Shown: positions 54,862 to 63,988 of the stretch, one piece after another
Numbering within the stretch: position 1 is the first letter of the stretch
How the letters are laid out: each line of letters begins with the position of its first letter
Assembly: GCF_003326755.1 (NCBI RefSeq)
Contig: NZ_JPWH01000018.1
Span: forward strand, 24,141 to 88,140
Direction: 5' to 3'
DNA: 64,000 nucleotides
From: Thalassospira profundimaris
Lineage (GTDB): Bacteria > Pseudomonadota > Alphaproteobacteria > Rhodospirillales > Thalassospiraceae
Notes under the pieces: generated by a model
Databases searched by the model: none
What the model saw: the letters and a program-made list of their open reading frames with translations, nothing else
Told to the model about the DNA's origin: nothing
Position numbers and translations under genes: made by a program

Positions 54862-55701
54862 TCAATAGCTGCCAGCATCGTTTGCCGATGTGTCTGCCTT
54901 GCCAAAACCGCACGTCTTTAACAGATCCGTCAGCACGCTGCTGGCACCAAAACGGAATGTTGCCGGGCACGCCCAGTCCGCCCCCATCATGTCATCCGCA
55001 ATTGCCAGATAAAGGGCGGCGTCCTCCGTGTTCCGCACCCCGCCCGATGCCTTAAAACCACAATCCAGGTTCTGTTCAGCCTTGGCATCGCGAATGGCGG
55101 CGATCATGGCAACGGCGGCTTCGGGCGTTGCGCCAGTGGCAACTTTGCCGGTAGAAGTTTTGACAAAATTGGCACCGTTGGAAATGGCAAGCCGCGCGGC
55201 GTCATAAATCGCCTGGGCATCAGGATATTCGCCGGTTTCAAGAATGACCTTCAATGTCAGAAACGGGCCACAGGCCTGACGGGTGGCAGCAATAACCTCG
55301 GCCACGGTATCATGATCTCCGTCAAGAAATGCGCAATAGGGCATAACCACGTCAATTTCATCGGCACCGGCGGCAACAGCGTTGGCTGTTTCATCTGCGA
55401 CTTGCTGGGCGGTTTTATCGCCCTTGGGGAAATTGACGACCGTTGCGGTTTTTATCCCGCTTTTGCCCAGTGTTTTCCAGGCCGTTTCAATAAAGGGGGC
55501 GTAAATGCAGACGGCAGCAGTATGGCCCGCCGGGGTTTGGGCCCGGTGACACAGGGCTTCGATTTTATCGGCAGTGTCATCATCATTCAGACTGGTCAAA
55601 TCCAGAAAGGAAATCGCCCGTTTGGCTGTATCATGATTGATGACCGAATTTTTATGTGCCTTTTCAATTATTTCCGGAATGGATTTTATGTCAAACATCA
55701 T
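54862..55701 (-). CDS. deoC: Deoxyribose-phosphate aldolase
   Basis: DeoC splits deoxyribose-5-phosphate into acetaldehyde and glyceraldehyde-3-phosphate. It is a class I aldolase. The Schiff-base Lys lies in Phe-Val-Lys-Thr-Ser-Thr-Gly near residue 185, with supporting Asn-Phe-Pro-Lys-Gly and Glu-Ile-Asp-Val-Val-Met segments before it. The ATG at 55701 (or 55698) follows GAGG and gives 279 residues. The longer frame to 55875 is not supported. It is upstream of deoB in the same direction with a 79-base gap. Confidence 0.94.
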   Translation of the reverse strand: MMFDIKSIPEIIEKAHKNSVINHDTAKRAISFLDLTSLNDDDTADKIEALCHRAQTPAGHTAAVCIYAPFIETAWKTLGKSGIKTATVVNFPKGDKTAQQVADETANAVAAGADEIDVVMPYCAFLDGDHDTVAEVIAATRQACGPFLTLKVILETGEYPDAQAIYDAARLAISNGANFVKTSTGKVATGATPEAAVAMIAAIRDAKAEQNLDCGFKASGGVRNTEDAALYLAIADDMMGADWACPATFRFGASSVLTDLLKTCGFGKADTSANDAGSY

Positions 55702-55857
55702 CACTGCCTCAAAATAATCTGGACGCTGTGTCGCCCCAACGCTGCTGTTGGCTCCATTCGGCTTCAGGGCGTCTTTCATCATCTTATACCGGATACTGCG
55801 TAAGGTTTCATAACCGAAATTTGAAGATGGAACCGCAATAACCTGTCGCGATAACAA

Positions 55858-55887
55858 AGGCCCGGCATCGGCCAAATGCGCGGGCCT
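55858..55887 (-). terminator. Probable terminator after the aspartoacylase-like gene
   Basis: AGGCCCG (55858-55864) pairs with CGGGCCT (55881-55887) with a 16-base loop. On the minus strand it is followed by TTGTTATC, 26 bases after the stop. Confidence 0.55.
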
Positions 55888-55913
55888 GTATCGTATGTGA
55901 GCGCATATATCGT

Positions 55914-57053
55914 TTACCGTGCGGTCAGCAAATTGCCCGTTTTACCCGCCAGAACTTCTGCTCCGGCAATAGAACATAACAGCCCACCCGGCACGACCAG
56001 ACGTCCACCAACACGGGCATACATGAAACCGTCGGTGCGGCTGCTAAACGGCGTTTTTTCACCGGTTTCAGTGTCAAGAACATAACCCAGTTCCTGCCCG
56101 GCTTTGACATGGTCGCCAGGTTTTGCCGAAAAAACGATTACGCCACCATGTGTTGCGCTAACGCGGTCAACCCCGGCCAGCGGCGTTGCGTCGCATTTTG
56201 GTGCAGGCAGCGGCCCGGGATCGCCGGAAATAACGCCACGACGTTGCAGAAACCGGAACAGATTGGCCGCATCCTCGGCAGCATAATGGTCATAAACATC
56301 CTGTTCGCCGCGTAATTCGATCGTGGTGGCAAGTGTTGCCATTGGAATGGGATATGTATCACCAAATTTGCGTCGCAGTTCCACCCAGGGGCGACTGAAT
56401 GCTTCGTCGAACGGGTTATCACCGGATTCCTCGGCAATCAGGCAGGCGCCAGCCCCCAGTTGCGCACTTAAATCGGCGGCGTCAGGCCAACTGGAATCGC
56501 TGGTATAAAGGTGCATGGCCGCTTCCCAGTCGCAATGCAGGTCCAGGACGAGGTCGGCGTCAATCGCCAGTTCGGCAAGGGAAAACCGCAAATCCTGAAG
56601 GTCAGTCAGGGGGCCGGAAGCCACGCGACGTTCCTTGATCAGGCGGCGCAGTTCAGAGCGGACCAGAGCAACATTTTCATCGGCATTCTGGCTCAGCTTA
56701 TCTTCAACTGCGGCAAGAAGTTCGTCGCATAAATCGGGATAGTGCCGATTGAAGTTTTGCCCGGTACGCATTTCAAAGCGGCCCAGCGGCTTCATATCGA
56801 CATATTGGGTAAAACCAATCGGATTGGCGAAGGGAACAACAACCACTTCACCGGTGATCTCACCTTTTGCTTCGGCTTCTGCCAACAGCTTTTCAAGATG
56901 ATGAAGCACGAGGACGCCCGGCAATTCGTCGGCATGCAGGGCCGCCTGTAGATAAGCCTTGGGGCCTTTGCCCGGTGTGCCGTAGGTGCGAACGGTCAGG
57001 GCACGCTGGGTGCCCATTTGGGGGCGAAGAAGTTCAATGCGCTTTTGCTGCAT
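55914..57053 (-). CDS. Succinylglutamate desuccinylase/aspartoacylase family hydrolase
   Basis: This is a predicted zinc-dependent M14-type amidohydrolase of 379 residues. The zinc motif His-Ala-Asp-Glu (His and Glu as ligands) is near residues 40-43, and a second His in Leu-Asp-Leu-His-Cys-Asp near residue 173 completes the site. The C-terminal third contains a biotinyl-lipoyl-like Gly-Asp-His-Val-Lys-Ala-Gly-Gln segment, common in this family. The substrate is unknown. Proximity to an amino acid importer and a chemoreceptor suggests an acylated amino acid (inference). Confidence 0.88.
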   Translation of the reverse strand: MQQKRIELLRPQMGTQRALTVRTYGTPGKGPKAYLQAALHADELPGVLVLHHLEKLLAEAEAKGEITGEVVVVPFANPIGFTQYVDMKPLGRFEMRTGQNFNRHYPDLCDELLAAVEDKLSQNADENVALVRSELRRLIKERRVASGPLTDLQDLRFSLAELAIDADLVLDLHCDWEAAMHLYTSDSSWPDAADLSAQLGAGACLIAEESGDNPFDEAFSRPWVELRRKFGDTYPIPMATLATTIELRGEQDVYDHYAAEDAANLFRFLQRRGVISGDPGPLPAPKCDATPLAGVDRVSATHGGVIVFSAKPGDHVKAGQELGYVLDTETGEKTPFSSRTDGFMYARVGGRLVVPGGLLCSIAGAEVLAGKTGNLLTAR

Positions 57054-57100
57054 TTCATACCTTTGAATTTAGTGTCTCTGTTGGTGGCGTGTTTTTAATT

Positions 57101-59293
57101 TCAGTCCCGACGAACACCCGAGAGAAACCCGTCAACGGCGGCTTTGAGCGAAATGCCCTGCTGGCTGAGTTCATCGGAAACCCGGGTGACTTCACGCGAT
57201 GCAAGGTCAGATTCCTGCGACGCTTTGGCAACGCCGTCAATCGAAGAAATTACCGATTGTGTTCCGTTGGCGGCCGAATTGGCGCTTTGCGAAATTTCGG
57301 CCGTGGCACTGCCTTGCTGTTCGATGGCCGCCGCGATGCTGGCTGTCAGGGTGCTCAGTTCACTGATCGTCCGGGTGATGGTTTCGATGGCCTTGACGGC
57401 TTCAACGGTTTCACTCTGGACTTCGGCGATCTGGCAGCCGATTTCCTCGGTGGCACGGGCCGTTTGCGAGGACAGGTTTTTAACCTCGCCCGCCACAACG
57501 GCAAATCCCTTGCCTGCATCACCAGCACGGGCGGCTTCGATGGTGGCATTCAGGGCCAGAAGGTTGGTCTGTTCGGCAATACCGCTGATCAGGGCAACAA
57601 TTTCGCCAATCTTGTTAACAGACTGGTCCAGATCCTGGATTTTACTGTTGGCGGCCCGCGCCTCGATAACGGCTTCCTCGGATTTGGTCAGGGCCGTTGC
57701 CGAATTGCGGCCAATTTCATCAATAGAGGAAGAAAGTTCGGTCGTGGCTGTTGATACGGTCGTCACGTCTTTTGAGGCACTTTGGGAATGACCTAAGGCA
57801 TCACGACCAAGATCCCGTGTTTTTTCAGCAGCTGTTTTCATTGACTGCCCGGCGTGATCAAGGTGCCCCATAGAGGCATTGAGTTTTGCCAGAATATCGG
57901 TAATCTCACCTTCAAACTGTTCAGTAAGGTTTTGAAGTCTCTGGCTATATTCAAGTTGCTGGGCTTTCTTTTCTTCTTCTTGGCGCCGCATGTTGCGCCG
58001 TTCCTGGATATTTTTTTTGAAAATCGCCAGGGCACGGGCAAATTCACCGATTTCGTCGGTACGATCCGTCGAGGGAATGTCGGCAGTCAGGTCGTCGTCG
58101 GCAAGGCGCATCATGGTGGCCCGCACATCGTCAAGCTGGCGAATGACGCGACGAACAATAAACTGGCCGATAAGCCCGATCACCAGAAGAATGGCAATAG
58201 CGCGCAGAATCATGGAATTTCGCAGATCAGCAACAGGCGCCATAATTTCACTAACCCGTGCTTCGGCGATCATGGCCCAGGTGTTCTTCCCATATTGAAT
58301 GGGTCTATAAGCCGCAACTTTTTCGATATTTTGGGCATCGCGATAGGTCATAACACCGCTATCACCGGCCAGGGCGGCTTCAACCGGAGCTGTTGCGTGC
58401 CGGGCCGTCAACACATCCCGGGAATGGTCCGCGCTATCTGTCATATTGCGATCAATCGTACGCAAAAACTTATCCGGCCCGACAAGATAAATCGAACCGG
58501 TTTCGCCCAAACCGGCAGGATCGGCGGTGACTTCACTGATTTCAGTCACCGGTTGCTCGACAACCAGATAACCACGCACATCACCCTTATCCGCCACAAT
58601 CGGGGCCACGACAAAACGCGAAATCAGATCGGGAACATTGCGAACGAAGTCGCCAAAGGCAACCCGCGTATTGGCCGGGTTGGCCATCACACCTTTGATA
58701 AGGGTTGCCAGCGCCGGATAGGGGAAATTGACATCATCGATATTTCGCCCAAATTCATCCCGTTTATTGACGGAATAAATCACATCGCCGGTTAAGGACA
58801 CCAGCATAAGGGAACGGTAATGGCGTTCGGTTGCAATTGCTCTTAGATCACCGTGGAAACGGTTATGATAACGGGTATAGGGCGTGCGCTCTTCCGGTTT
58901 GGTCAGTTCAGCACGCCTGTCTGCCGGGTTAGGGTTTTCGTCAATGAACAGGCGTCGCAGGTTTTGGGCGCCACCGTCGCCTTCCAGCGCCCAGCCCGAT
59001 GCAAAACTGTCATCCGCTTCCCTGATTTGCAAGCTATTGGCAAGGCGCTCTACCGACTGGTTTTCTACTTTCAGCAACCGGTCAAGCGTTGATGTTCTGG
59101 CATCAAGCAAGGCCGTTAGTTTATCGGCAGACAATTTGCGAATATCGTTGGAAGCCAGCCAGTAATCGGCCGCCCCAAGCACCAGAATGGAAATCAGGGA
59201 ACTGATGGCAACAAGCAATGGCAGCTTGACGGCCAGACGCATGTTTTTCTTGCGCGTATGGGCAACAAGGCCAGCAGCGGATGAACGCGGCAT
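57101..59293 (-). CDS. Methyl-accepting chemotaxis protein with periplasmic Cache-type sensor
   Basis: This is a transmembrane chemoreceptor of about 730 residues. The first membrane segment is at about residues 20-45, a large periplasmic sensor (likely dCache) spans about 50-350, and the second membrane segment is near 365-390. A HAMP domain and a long cytoplasmic signalling coiled coil follow. The highly conserved hairpin tip [10 protein letters not shown] lies near residue 575. ATG at 59293 is chosen. A TTG at 59305 is also in frame. It ends with no CheR-binding pentapeptide. The ligand may be a substrate of the adjacent amino acid importer (inference). Confidence 0.92.
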   Translation of the reverse strand: MPRSSAAGLVAHTRKKNMRLAVKLPLLVAISSLISILVLGAADYWLASNDIRKLSADKLTALLDARTSTLDRLLKVENQSVERLANSLQIREADDSFASGWALEGDGGAQNLRRLFIDENPNPADRRAELTKPEERTPYTRYHNRFHGDLRAIATERHYRSLMLVSLTGDVIYSVNKRDEFGRNIDDVNFPYPALATLIKGVMANPANTRVAFGDFVRNVPDLISRFVVAPIVADKGDVRGYLVVEQPVTEISEVTADPAGLGETGSIYLVGPDKFLRTIDRNMTDSADHSRDVLTARHATAPVEAALAGDSGVMTYRDAQNIEKVAAYRPIQYGKNTWAMIAEARVSEIMAPVADLRNSMILRAIAILLVIGLIGQFIVRRVIRQLDDVRATMMRLADDDLTADIPSTDRTDEIGEFARALAIFKKNIQERRNMRRQEEEKKAQQLEYSQRLQNLTEQFEGEITDILAKLNASMGHLDHAGQSMKTAAEKTRDLGRDALGHSQSASKDVTTVSTATTELSSSIDEIGRNSATALTKSEEAVIEARAANSKIQDLDQSVNKIGEIVALISGIAEQTNLLALNATIEAARAGDAGKGFAVVAGEVKNLSSQTARATEEIGCQIAEVQSETVEAVKAIETITRTISELSTLTASIAAAIEQQGSATAEISQSANSAANGTQSVISSIDGVAKASQESDLASREVTRVSDELSQQGISLKAAVDGFLSGVRRD

Positions 59294-59318
59294 GGTGGAC
59301 GACAACCTTTAAAATTAC

Positions 59319-59340
59319 GACCGGTGGCAGGACACCGGTC
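59319..59340 (-). terminator. Intrinsic terminator after the amino acid importer operon
   Basis: GACCGGTG (59319-59326) and CACCGGTC (59333-59340) form a perfect stem. On the minus strand it runs into GTAATTTTAAAGG. It separates the importer from the chemoreceptor gene. Confidence 0.7.
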
Positions 59341-59365
59341 GCTCATCATGGAAAAACAGATCAGG

Positions 59366-60118
59366 TTAGGCCTGGATGCCCGTTTTTACGGGCTGTTTTT
59401 TGTTTACCTGACGGACTTCGTTGCGGCGCAGATATTTCTCCACACCTTTGAAACCAAAGGTCAGTACATAGACAATGACCAAATAAATCACCCCGGCAGA
59501 TATGAATGCTTCATAGGGCAGGGCGGTACGGGCAACGATTTTACGTGCGGCACCTGTCAATTCCATCATGGTGACGGTCGAGGCAAGGGACGTTGCCTTG
59601 AGCGTAAAAATGACGTCATTGGTATAAGCAGGCCAGATGATTTGCCACATACGAGGGAAAATGATCCGGCGGTAAGTGGTAAAGGGTGTCATGCCGCAGG
59701 CACGGGCGGCTTCAATTTCGCCACTGGGAACGTTATTAATGCCGCCACGCATGATTTCAGCGACATAGGCCGCCGTGTTAAGTACAAAGGTCAGCAGGCA
59801 ATACCAGTAAGGGTTGCGTAGATAAGTCCATGTCCAGCTATCCTGAATGCCATCAATATTGGCAATTAACTGCCCGACGCCATAATACATCATGAAAAGC
59901 TGTGCAAGCAGCGGCGTGCCACGAAAAACATAGATGAAACTGAAAGGCACGGCCTGAACCCAGACCTTTTTGGAGGTGCGGGCTATGGCCAGCGGAATGG
60001 CAAGCAGGCTTCCGAAAATCACCGAGATAACCAGAAGCTGAAGCGTGAGCCCCAATCCCTGGATCAGCCAGCCGTGATATTTATCAAGAACATAAATCAG
60101 ATCCTCAAACATGATCAT
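59366..60118 (-). CDS. Polar amino acid ABC importer, permease (HisM type)
   Basis: This is an inner-membrane permease of the histidine/lysine/arginine/ornithine or octopine type, 250 residues with about five membrane segments. The EAA-like loop Glu-Ile-Glu-Ala-Ala-Arg-Ala-Cys-Gly-Met near residue 130 docks to the ATPase. Its ATG overlaps the HisQ-type stop (ATGA). The last 15 residues are basic. It is the final gene of the importer operon. Confidence 0.92.
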   Translation of the reverse strand: MIMFEDLIYVLDKYHGWLIQGLGLTLQLLVISVIFGSLLAIPLAIARTSKKVWVQAVPFSFIYVFRGTPLLAQLFMMYYGVGQLIANIDGIQDSWTWTYLRNPYWYCLLTFVLNTAAYVAEIMRGGINNVPSGEIEAARACGMTPFTTYRRIIFPRMWQIIWPAYTNDVIFTLKATSLASTVTMMELTGAARKIVARTALPYEAFISAGVIYLVIVYVLTFGFKGVEKYLRRNEVRQVNKKQPVKTGIQA

Positions 60119-60807
60119 GCCCTCGTAATACCGCGGGAGGCCCGCTTTTCAAGATAATGAAATGCAATCAGTGACACCGTGGTAAAGGCCAAAAACATCA
60201 GCATTGCGGTTAAATAAAAGGTAAAGGGCGCTTTTTCCGTTCCCGCACCAATTTGAGCCATGCGCAAAACTTCCTCGAGGCCAACAACGGAAATCAGTGC
60301 GGTGTCCTTGATCAGAACCTGAAACAGGTTATTTAACCCCGGCAGGGCAAAGCGCCAAAGCTGCGGCAATTTGATACGGTAAAAAATTTGTGTTGGTGTC
60401 ATCCCACAGGCAATGGCGGCCTCGATCTGGCCTTTGGGAATGGCCAGCATGGCAGCCCGAAACACTTCGGAGGCAAAGGCCCCCTGAACCAGGGCCAATG
60501 CGGCAACACCGGACCAGAAAGCCGGAATATCAACGCGGGCGGATTCACCACTGATCAGTTCAGCAATTTTCTGAACCGCAATCGTGCCGCCAAAATAGAT
60601 AAGTAAAATCACCAAAAGTTCCGGAATACCCCGGATAATAACGGTATAGCTTTCGCCAATCAGGCGCAGAACCTTGTGGCGTGACAATTTTGCCGATGCG
60701 CCAAGCAGACCGATAACAATCATAAAGGGCAGGACAGTCAGGCATAATTTGATGGTGACAAGCCCACCATCGATCATCTGGTCGCCACGCCCGTATAAAT
60801 CAAACAT
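60115..60807 (-). CDS. Polar amino acid ABC importer, permease (HisQ type)
   Basis: This is the partner permease, 230 residues with five predicted membrane segments. It has the typical Ile-Arg-Gly-Ile-Pro-Glu-Leu-Leu segment near residue 57 and the EAA-like Gln-Ile-Glu-Ala-Ala-Ile-Ala-Cys-Gly-Met loop near residue 130. It is translationally coupled to the HisM-type gene. It lies after a stem-loop that follows the binding-protein gene. Confidence 0.92.
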   Translation of the reverse strand: MFDLYGRGDQMIDGGLVTIKLCLTVLPFMIVIGLLGASAKLSRHKVLRLIGESYTVIIRGIPELLVILLIYFGGTIAVQKIAELISGESARVDIPAFWSGVAALALVQGAFASEVFRAAMLAIPKGQIEAAIACGMTPTQIFYRIKLPQLWRFALPGLNNLFQVLIKDTALISVVGLEEVLRMAQIGAGTEKAPFTFYLTAMLMFLAFTTVSLIAFHYLEKRASRGITRA

Positions 60808-60863
60808 GTTTTCTCTCGCAATCCTTGATGCCGGTTAGAAAAATAAAGAACCGGCAATAAGGG

Positions 60864-60889
60864 AAGGGCGACACCATTGTGCCGCCCTT
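60864..60889 (-). repeat. Stem-loop after the amino acid binding-protein gene
   Basis: An 11-base stem with one mismatched or wobble position (60864-60874 with 60879-60889, 4-base loop) lies 11 bases beyond the binding-protein stop on the minus strand, before the HisQ-type permease. It is placed like the hairpins after the other three binding-protein genes here. Confidence 0.7.
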
Positions 60890-60900
60890 TTTCCAGTCAA

Positions 60901-61698
60901 TCACCGCGGATGCAGGTTGATATTCGGGAAATATTTTTTGTTCAGTTTTTCGTAAGAACCATTCGCCAGCATTTCAGCCAGGGCCTTGTTGAACATTTCT
61001 TTGAGGTCCTGGTCTTCTTTGCGCAGACCAATACCAACGCCTTCACCAAACCATTCAGCCGGTGCAAATGTGTCGGAAACGAAGCTGTAGCCTTTGCCTG
61101 CATCCGATTCAACCCACTTAACCAATACGCCGGAATCAGCGAGAGTTGCATCAATACGGCCAGCCGTCAGGTCAAGCAGGGCGTTATCCTGGGTGTCATA
61201 CATGCGGATTTCCGCGTTCGGGAAGTTGTCTTCCAGGAAGTTTGCGTGTGTTGTGGAACGCTGAACACCAATGACCATCCCGTCAAGGGCGTGTTCCATA
61301 ACCTTGCCGTCTTTATAGGCTTCGATCTTCATGCCGTCTTTGCCGACAAAAACAGCCGGCGTAATGCAATAATAGTTGGTGAAATCAATCGAACGCTTGC
61401 GCTCCTCGGTGATCGACATCTGGGCAATAATGGCGTCGTATTTTTTTGCCAGCAGGCCCGGAATAATGCCGTCCCAATCCTGGGCAACGATTTCGCATTC
61501 AACGCCTGCGGTTTTGCAAAGCTCTTTGGTGAAATCGACATCAAAACCTTGAAGATTGCCGTCTTTGTCAATAAAGTTGAACGGAGGATACGCACCTTCC
61601 GTTGCAACGACGACTTTGTCCCAGGCAGCACTTGCAGCAGATGCGCTAAGTGCAATACCAATAGCCGCAGCCGTTGCTGCCTTGATCCAGTTCTTCAT
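60901..61698 (-). CDS. Polar amino acid ABC importer, binding protein
   Basis: This is a periplasmic binding protein of the HisJ/ArgT/OccT family, 265 residues. The signal peptide ends with Ala-Ser-Ala (about residue 24). The mature N-terminus has Thr-Glu-Gly-Ala-Tyr-Pro-Pro-Phe-Asn, the family's ligand-pocket signature, followed by Gly-Phe-Asp-Val-Asp. The basic or polar amino acid ligand cannot be fixed from sequence. It lies between the ATPase and the permeases. Confidence 0.93.
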   Translation of the reverse strand: MKNWIKAATAAAIGIALSASAASAAWDKVVVATEGAYPPFNFIDKDGNLQGFDVDFTKELCKTAGVECEIVAQDWDGIIPGLLAKKYDAIIAQMSITEERKRSIDFTNYYCITPAVFVGKDGMKIEAYKDGKVMEHALDGMVIGVQRSTTHANFLEDNFPNAEIRMYDTQDNALLDLTAGRIDATLADSGVLVKWVESDAGKGYSFVSDTFAPAEWFGEGVGIGLRKEDQDLKEMFNKALAEMLANGSYEKLNKKYFPNINLHPR

Positions 61699-61783
61699 TT
61701 ACAGTCTCCCTTGTTGTAACGGAAAGGCAGCTTTTGCTGCATCTTCCCTGTCCGGTCTGCCACCGCCAACCGGTATATCCAGA

Positions 61784-62557
61784 TCAGAAATCGCGCTGAA
61801 GAAATTGTTTCATGCGTTCCGATTTTGGATTCTCGAAAACCTCTTTCGGGTTTCCGGATTCTTCGACAATCCCCTGATGCAGGAACATGACCTTGTTTGA
61901 CACCCCTTTGGCAAAACCCATTTCGTGGGTCACAACCAGCATGGTACGGCCTTCTTCAGCGAGGTCTGTCATCACCTTGAGAACTTCGCCCACCAGTTCC
62001 GGGTCAAGTGCCGAGGTTGGTTCGTCAAACAGCATCACTTCAGGTTCGATCGCCAGTGCGCGCGCAATCGCGGCACGCTGTTGCTGACCACCGGAAATAT
62101 GACCGGGATAATAATCGCGACGTTCATACATGCCGACCTTGTGCAAAAGGGCGTCGGCACGTTCAATTGCCTGTTTGCGAGGCACGCCCAAAACATGAAC
62201 CGGTGCCTCGATTACATTTTGCAAAATGGTAAGATGGCTCCAGAGATTAAAGCTCTGGAAAACCATTGCCAGCTTGGTTCGGATACGCTGAAGCTGTTTT
62301 TTATCGGCAGGTTCCTGGCCGCCATCGGCCAATGCGCGCATCTTGATCAATTCGCCATGCACATAAACATGGCCTGAATCGGGTGTTTCAAGAAGGTTTA
62401 TGCAGCGCAGAAAGGTACTTTTACCCGACCCGGAAGAGCCAATAATGGAAATGACATCTCCGGTATTGGCAGTCATATCAATGCCTTTGAGCACTTCGTG
62501 ATCACCAAAATTCTTGTGCATCCCCTCGACTTTAAGGGCGGGTGTTGCTGTGCTCAT
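61784..62557 (-). CDS. Polar amino acid ABC importer ATPase (HisP type)
   Basis: This is the ATPase of the amino acid importer, 257 residues. Walker A Gly-Ser-Ser-Gly-Ser-Gly-Lys-Ser lies near residues 40-47. The signature Ile-Ser-Gly-Gly-Gln-Gln-Gln-Arg is near residue 154, Walker B is Leu-Phe-Asp-Glu-Pro-Thr-Ser and the switch is Val-Thr-His-Glu-Met. These are HisP/GlnQ-type features. It is the first gene of the leftward operon. I could not identify a convincing promoter in the A+T-rich region to its right. Confidence 0.94.
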   Translation of the reverse strand: MSTATPALKVEGMHKNFGDHEVLKGIDMTANTGDVISIIGSSGSGKSTFLRCINLLETPDSGHVYVHGELIKMRALADGGQEPADKKQLQRIRTKLAMVFQSFNLWSHLTILQNVIEAPVHVLGVPRKQAIERADALLHKVGMYERRDYYPGHISGGQQQRAAIARALAIEPEVMLFDEPTSALDPELVGEVLKVMTDLAEEGRTMLVVTHEMGFAKGVSNKVMFLHQGIVEESGNPKEVFENPKSERMKQFLQRDF

Positions 62558-63226
62558 AACGATAAAAAGAGCTCCCTTTTGGTATCTTTGGCTTGTCCAT
62601 AATATTTTGGAAACAGGGAGACCGCTAGCAATACTGCCATTTGATGATTCCCCCGAATATCGCTGTGCCTGCCAATAATGGCGCGTGATGAGCCCGTATT
62701 TCTACTGATTTTTTACATATCTATGAAGAAAAAGCGCAAACCCGGCAGTTATGCCGCCCTGTTTTGCGGTTTTTTGCAAAGATTCTGCCGTTAAGCGTGT
62801 TTCTGCGCAACAAAGTGTCTGCCTGCATTAAGGGCAGCGCGAATCACTGATTAAAGCGTAATCATACTAATCGGCATGGTGATTCGGGGAACAAATGACT
62901 GCCTCTTCAAATATAAGACAGGCCAGATTTGATTTGGCATCGCATAACTTGAAAAACGCACAACTTTAGAGCGATCTGCCTGATCCGTCAAAATCAGCAA
63001 ACAATCACTTTTGAGCTGGTAATGCGGGGAAAATGGCGGCGCCAAGCCGATGAAAAAGAGAACCAAACATACGCTATTGCCCTACAAAATGATTAAACTG
63101 CCGTGATCACGTGGCGTCTCGCGGCAACCAAGAACCTCGGAGCGGACCTTCATGGCTGGCGCGGCAAAGGTCCACTCCGACCAAACTACCCAAGTATTGC
63201 GGCATAGAGAACAGCTGCTTGCACCA
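62558..63226. other. Gene-poor stretch between the importer operon and the SDR
   Basis: No coding frame here is convincing. The region is A+T-rich up to about 63.1 kb and then changes towards G+C-rich sequence before the SDR gene. It contains the 63138-63179 inverted repeat. The left end must hold the promoter of the importer operon, but I could not place -10 and -35 elements with confidence. Confidence 0.5.
63138..63179. repeat. Long imperfect inverted repeat near the SDR end
   Basis: A 13-base arm at 63138-63150 pairs with 63167-63179 with one mismatch and a 16-base loop. It lies 47 bases beyond the SDR stop on the minus strand. There is no T-run, so it may be a non-classical terminator or the scar of an inserted segment. 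Confidence 0.5.
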
Positions 63227-63886
63227 CTACCATGCGACCGGACCGTCTTCGTCCGAAAATGTGCCAGTTGGTCCATCCGGTCCCGCCATCGCCAACCGTA
63301 CCGCTTCTCGCGCGCCTTCCTCGATACTGCGCGCCCCGGAAAAGTTGTTAAGCGCGGTCGCCGTGTGGCCGGGACAAGCGATGTTGACCTTGATTCCTTC
63401 GTCTTCAAGCGCAAACGCAAATGCGAGCGATACCGCATGGGCCGCCGATTTCGATGTCGAATAGGTGCCGAACATTTTGCGATGATCGTTATCGGTCCTG
63501 GAATTCCAGGACAGCGATCCGCCTGTACTGCCTATATTGACGATCCGCGCCGCCTTGCTCTTGCGCAGCAGAGGCAACATCGCCTGCGTGACGGCGATGA
63601 CACCAAAGACGTTCGTTTCCCAGACCTCACGAACCGCATCCATCGGTGCCTTGGTCAGATCGTTAAAGCTAAAGTCGGTCGGAAAAGGATCGCTGGACGA
63701 ACCAGGCCGCACGATCCCGGCGTTGTTCACCAGCACGTCGAGACGATCGAACTCTGCGCCGATAAATGCAGCCGCCGCCTCGACAGAGGCTTGGTCCGTG
63801 ACGTCGAGCTGAACGACATGAATGTCACCTTCGATTCCATTGGCGGCCTTTGCTCCCTTCTTCAGGTCACGCGCGCCAATGATCAC
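63227..63886 (-). CDS. Short-chain dehydrogenase/reductase (SDR), 5' end atypical
   Basis: This is an NAD(P)-dependent SDR-fold oxidoreductase. The Asn-Asn-Ala-Gly motif, the catalytic Ser in the Gly-Ser-Thr-Gly-Gly-Ser segment and a Tyr-Ser-Thr-Ser-Lys (YxxxK) site are all visible, and the C-terminus looks complete. The only ordinary start in frame, GTG at 63886, would remove the cofactor-binding glycine motif, which is encoded just upstream. Either an unusual start is used or the gene has lost its start. The substrate is unknown. Confidence 0.72.
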   Translation of the reverse strand: MIIGARDLKKGAKAANGIEGDIHVVQLDVTDQASVEAAAAFIGAEFDRLDVLVNNAGIVRPGSSSDPFPTDFSFNDLTKAPMDAVREVWETNVFGVIAVTQAMLPLLRKSKAARIVNIGSTGGSLSWNSRTDNDHRKMFGTYSTSKSAAHAVSLAFAFALEDEGIKVNIACPGHTATALNNFSGARSIEEGAREAVRLAMAGPDGPTGTFSDEDGPVAW

Positions 63887-63988
63887 TGTCAGGCCCTTTA
63901 CGGCGAGCTCTGTCGCAATCTGAAGGCCGATGCCCTTATTGGCGCCGGTAACGAGGGCAATTTCCTTATTTGATGGTGTGGACGGCCC
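63887..63988 (-). other. In-frame extension of the SDR encoding its Rossmann motif
   Basis: Reading upstream in the SDR frame gives Leu-Val-Thr-Gly-Ala-Asn-Lys-Gly-Ile-Gly (63958 to 63929), the TGxxxGIG NAD(P)-binding loop. An in-frame TGA lies at 63991-63989. Between this stop and 63886 there is no ATG, GTG or TTG. An AAGGAA purine stretch occurs at 63967-63962. In another frame, codons ending in TAA at 63968-63966 could be the tail of a gene entering from the right edge. Confidence 0.6.

Noticed and set aside
62851..63066. 71-residue minus-strand frame in the gene-poor zone
   Set aside because: No ribosome site, no recognisable motif and unusual composition. It looks like a chance open frame.
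63152..63973. 273-residue plus-strand frame opposite the SDR
   Set aside because: It lies over the SDR catalytic motifs on the other strand and has a random-looking Arg/Cys-rich composition.
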